From: Echinicola sp. 20G | GTDB lineage: Bacteria; Bacteroidota; Bacteroidia; Cytophagales; Cyclobacteriaceae | NCBI RefSeq assembly: GCF_015533855.1 | Contig: NZ_AP024154.1 | Coordinates: 375,001-439,000 of the forward strand | Length of the DNA: 64,000 bases | Direction: 5' to 3' | Shown: in pieces, positions 62,048-64,000 of the stretch | How positions within the stretch are numbered: position 1 is the stretch's first letter | How the letters are laid out: each line of letters starts with the position of its first letter | Made by a program: the position numbers and the translations under genes | The notes under the pieces: generated by a model | Databases searched by the model: none | What the model was told of the DNA's origin: nothing | Seen by the model: the letters and a program-made list of their open reading frames with translations, nothing else

Positions 62048-63064
62048 TGCCAGTAAGGATAAATAGCAGCAATGATGAGCCTGTCAAATAGTTTTTGACC
62101 GAAATATCTTCTGTTGAGCTTATAGCAGAACTCGTCAAGATAGTTTTGCATCATTCTTTCACTTATCATATGGTATGTCTGCAGGTGTTTCTTTAAGTTG
62201 CTGATAGCAATGTGTACCCATTTGAGGTTGAAGTGCCCCTTTTCGGTTCCCGAGATCTCCTTGACATGCACATCTATACAATCACCCAGGTCTGAGAAGG
62301 TGGTGCTCATATCTGTTTGAAGCACTGAGTTTGGATCAATAAATTCCTTGATCAAATTCTGGGCTGTTTTCGCCTCCAGGTTCTTTATCTTCTTCATCTT
62401 AAAATACCTACAGCTTTTGTCGGATTTGCCCGTTTCAAGGTCTTCCAAAACCGTTGATTCGGCCATTACGGCCACTATTGACCGTTTTTGGCTGCCCCTG
62501 CCTCTTTTGAGTTTGTGTGGTTTTTTCGTTGCTTTGCCCACGAAGGCCTCGTCATACTCCACCATGTCCTCAAGACTGTAAAGATCATCGCGTTTCCCCA
62601 TTACTTTACGGAGTTTATGGTACATCCTGAAGACAGGTTCGTAACGCTTCATGCCCAGCTGTCTTTGGAGTTCCAAAGCACTGAAGCCCTTCTTGGTGGC
62701 TGTGATGAAGGTCATGGCCAACAACCAGGTCCGGATCGGAAGATTACTGTTTTCCATTACCGTTCCACTTCTGATACTTGTCCTGAAGCTACAGGAAGAG
62801 CATTGAAAGGCCTTTTTGTTTGCCAACCAATAATGTCTGATACCTTTGCATCTTTTGCAGATGATACCTGCTTGGCTCCTTTTGTGCCTGATAAACTCGA
62901 TACAGGAAGATTCGTCAGGAAACCGATTGATGAAGTTGATAATGTTCATGGTCAAAACCGTTTGTCTTGACCCAATTTATTGAGAGTAATAACTCAACTG
63001 AAGCAATTGACACCAACTGTCAATGTTAATTTATTTGGCTACTGGTGCTATTGCGGATATACAC
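62031..63064 (-). mobile_element. IS1595-family (ISXO2-like) insertion sequence
   Basis: About 1034 bp. Near-terminal inverted repeats share TATCCGCAAT and CCAGTA (62036-62045 and, inverted, 63050-63059). The 10-bp direct repeat ATTGAAATTT flanks the element (62021-62030 and 63065-63074) as a target duplication; the family norm is 8 bp. Confidence 0.75.
62035..62949 (-). CDS. IS1595-family transposase
   Basis: About 304 residues. Two CxxC pairs form an N-terminal zinc ribbon (ICKRCKGIRHYWLANKKAFQCSSCSFR); the DDE-type core has VEYDEAFVGK and LQTDMSTTF with the two Asp and HIAISNLKKHLQTYHMISERMMQNYLDEFCYKLNRR with the Asn/Glu position and the family's C-terminal YLDEF..NRR. The ATG at 62949 is preferred over an in-frame TTG. 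The stop codon lies in the left inverted repeat. The gene looks intact, so the element may still move. Confidence 0.9.
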   Translation of the reverse strand: MNIINFINRFPDESSCIEFIRHKRSQAGIICKRCKGIRHYWLANKKAFQCSSCSFRTSIRSGTVMENSNLPIRTWLLAMTFITATKKGFSALELQRQLGMKRYEPVFRMYHKLRKVMGKRDDLYSLEDMVEYDEAFVGKATKKPHKLKRGRGSQKRSIVAVMAESTVLEDLETGKSDKSCRYFKMKKIKNLEAKTAQNLIKEFIDPNSVLQTDMSTTFSDLGDCIDVHVKEISGTEKGHFNLKWVHIAISNLKKHLQTYHMISERMMQNYLDEFCYKLNRRYFGQKLFDRLIIAAIYPYWHHCG

Positions 63065-63210
63065 ATTGAAATTTTTGTTGAAGACAACGGTAAAATTGAG
63101 AATTGGACAAATTGAAAAAGCACATACCACCATCAAAAGTTCCCATAAAAACTACTCGCCAAATTACTCAAACCTGGTTTACAGCTGCTAGCATGACCGT
63201 CGTTTTCCTC

Positions 63211-64000
63211 CTAAGCCCTTTTCCTTATCAATTCCCTTTCCTTCCATTCTGTTGGGGACATGCCTTCAAACTGTTTGAAAACCCTGGAAAAATAATTGAC
63301 ACTGCTAAAGCCACTTTCAAAGCAAGCTTCGGTGATATTGCTGCCTTTCCAGAGGATTTGCTTCTTGGCCAATTCCAACCTCTCCCTGTTGACAAACCTT
63401 ACGGGCGTTTCTCCCAGCTCCCTTTGGAAAGCCCTGAAAAATTGGGCGCGTGAAAGGCAGGCCTGACTGGCCAAACCATCCACATCCAAGTTTTGATGTA
63501 GGTTTTGCCGGATAAAACGGACCACATGCGCCAACCTATTTCTGGTGCTGAGTTTATCCACATTTTGTAGTAGGTAATGTCTGGCCTGGGTCTGCATCAA
63601 GCTGGCAATCAGTTCCCGGGTGGTATTGGAGGCCTTCATCTGCTTTCCAAAGCCATTGTCCACCATTACCCGGATCAGGCTATTGAGATTTTCCTGAACC
63701 AATTGGTTGTTCATCAGTAAAAAATTATCCTTGCTCCACGTCCATTTTTCCTCATCTATTTTGGGGAAGTGTTCATTGAGCCAAGCCATGGTTTCCTGTA
63801 CAAATCCCTCACTGATTTCCAATGCCAAACACTGGGTGGGGTCATCAAAAGTAGCTTCCGGAAAGTCGATGTACATCAATTCGGATGCCGGCATCACAAT
63901 GGATTGCCCGGGTAAAAACTCAAATGCATCCTGTGACCTAAGGTGCATGATTTTCTTGCCCTGAATCATGCTTACAATTACTGGATTGTCAAACTGCAGG
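63211..64000 (-). CDS. AraC-family transcriptional regulator, 5' end outside window
   Basis: The reading frame is open to the window edge. The N-terminal cupin-like part of the AraC_N type is seen (NPVIVSMIQGKKIMHL, FEFLPGQSIVMPASE) and the C-terminal double HTH is clear: LDVDGLASQACLSRAQFFRAFQRELGETPVRFVNRERLELAKKQILWKGSNITEACFESGFSSVNYFSRVFKQFEGMSPTEWKE. It would activate a nearby gene in response to a small molecule. An in-frame ATG at 63969 exists but upstream similarity shows the true start is beyond 64000. Confidence 0.88.
   Translation of the reverse strand, partial: LQFDNPVIVSMIQGKKIMHLRSQDAFEFLPGQSIVMPASELMYIDFPEATFDDPTQCLALEISEGFVQETMAWLNEHFPKIDEEKWTWSKDNFLLMNNQLVQENLNSLIRVMVDNGFGKQMKASNTTRELIASLMQTQARHYLLQNVDKLSTRNRLAHVVRFIRQNLHQNLDVDGLASQACLSRAQFFRAFQRELGETPVRFVNRERLELAKKQILWKGSNITEACFESGFSSVNYFSRVFKQFEGMSPTEWKERELIRKRA

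Noticed and set aside
62488..62970. Plus-strand frame across the transposase
   Set aside because: Antisense shadow of the IS1595 transposase gene.

Overview
The window looks like a chromosome segment of a Bacteroidota bacterium, most likely a member of the Cytophagales (Cyclobacteriaceae-like; genus not resolvable by eye). The pointers are purB, ClpC, MltG and a DUF4397 lipoprotein of Bacteroidota type, promoters of the TTG-N19-TAnnTTTG type (best example in front of tRNA-Ser), and the near absence of Shine-Dalgarno sequences. It is a host chromosome interrupted by one complete-looking prophage, followed by an accessory region with a toxin-antitoxin operon, immunity genes, cassette-like units and an insertion sequence.

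Layout: 1-12.4 kb is ordinary host sequence (partial ferredoxin-type reductase, DUF4397 lipoprotein, purB, CtlX-type hydrolase, secreted propeller-like protein, clpC, WbqC-like protein, YrdC/Sua5-family protein, mltG, thioesterase, YihY/BrkB) ending in tRNA-Ser(UGA). At 12,440-47,988 an AT-rich siphovirus-type prophage of about 35.5 kb is inserted in the tRNA 3' half. A 57-bp perfect direct repeat marks both ends, and integrase arm-type iterons spaced 11 bp apart lie just inside both ends. Its structural module reads right to left: sigma-like regulator, small and large terminase, holin, M15 endolysin, portal, protease, HK97 capsid, connector proteins, tail tube, tail chaperone with a -1 frameshift site, tape measure (split by an in-frame TAA), a tail protein, and a 1272-residue spike with PhoD-like phosphatase and toroid-like domains. 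The right third holds a DExH helicase, an HNH nuclease, three paralogous beta-rich membrane proteins, a Ser/Thr kinase co-oriented with an XRE repressor, and the integrase.

A repeated motif, TTGA-N5-TTTTACTTA, heads several prophage transcription units and sits beside a sigma-like gene. It is a good candidate for a phage-specific promoter. The three paralogous membrane proteins always lie next to a nuclease gene and converge on the kinase, so they are the best candidate for an undescribed prophage-encoded defence or exclusion system.

At 48-57 kb come a tripartite hipBST operon with three evenly spaced operators, an alpha/beta hydrolase, a metallophosphatase, a Ppx/GppA phosphatase, a gluconokinase/6-phosphogluconate dehydrogenase fusion and a Gfo/Idh/MocA oxidoreductase. 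From 57.2 kb on, small accessory genes (Imm63-like, Imm27-like, DUF4279-like) are bracketed by unit-specific 9-bp inverted repeats. A serine hydrolase is frameshifted at a G8 tract. A striking non-coding array of 18 short TCCTGT units pointing at a central palindrome, with about 20-21 bp spacing, occupies 60,147-60,493. An IS1595-type element has cut the 3' end of a secreted-protein gene. The window ends inside an AraC-family regulator.
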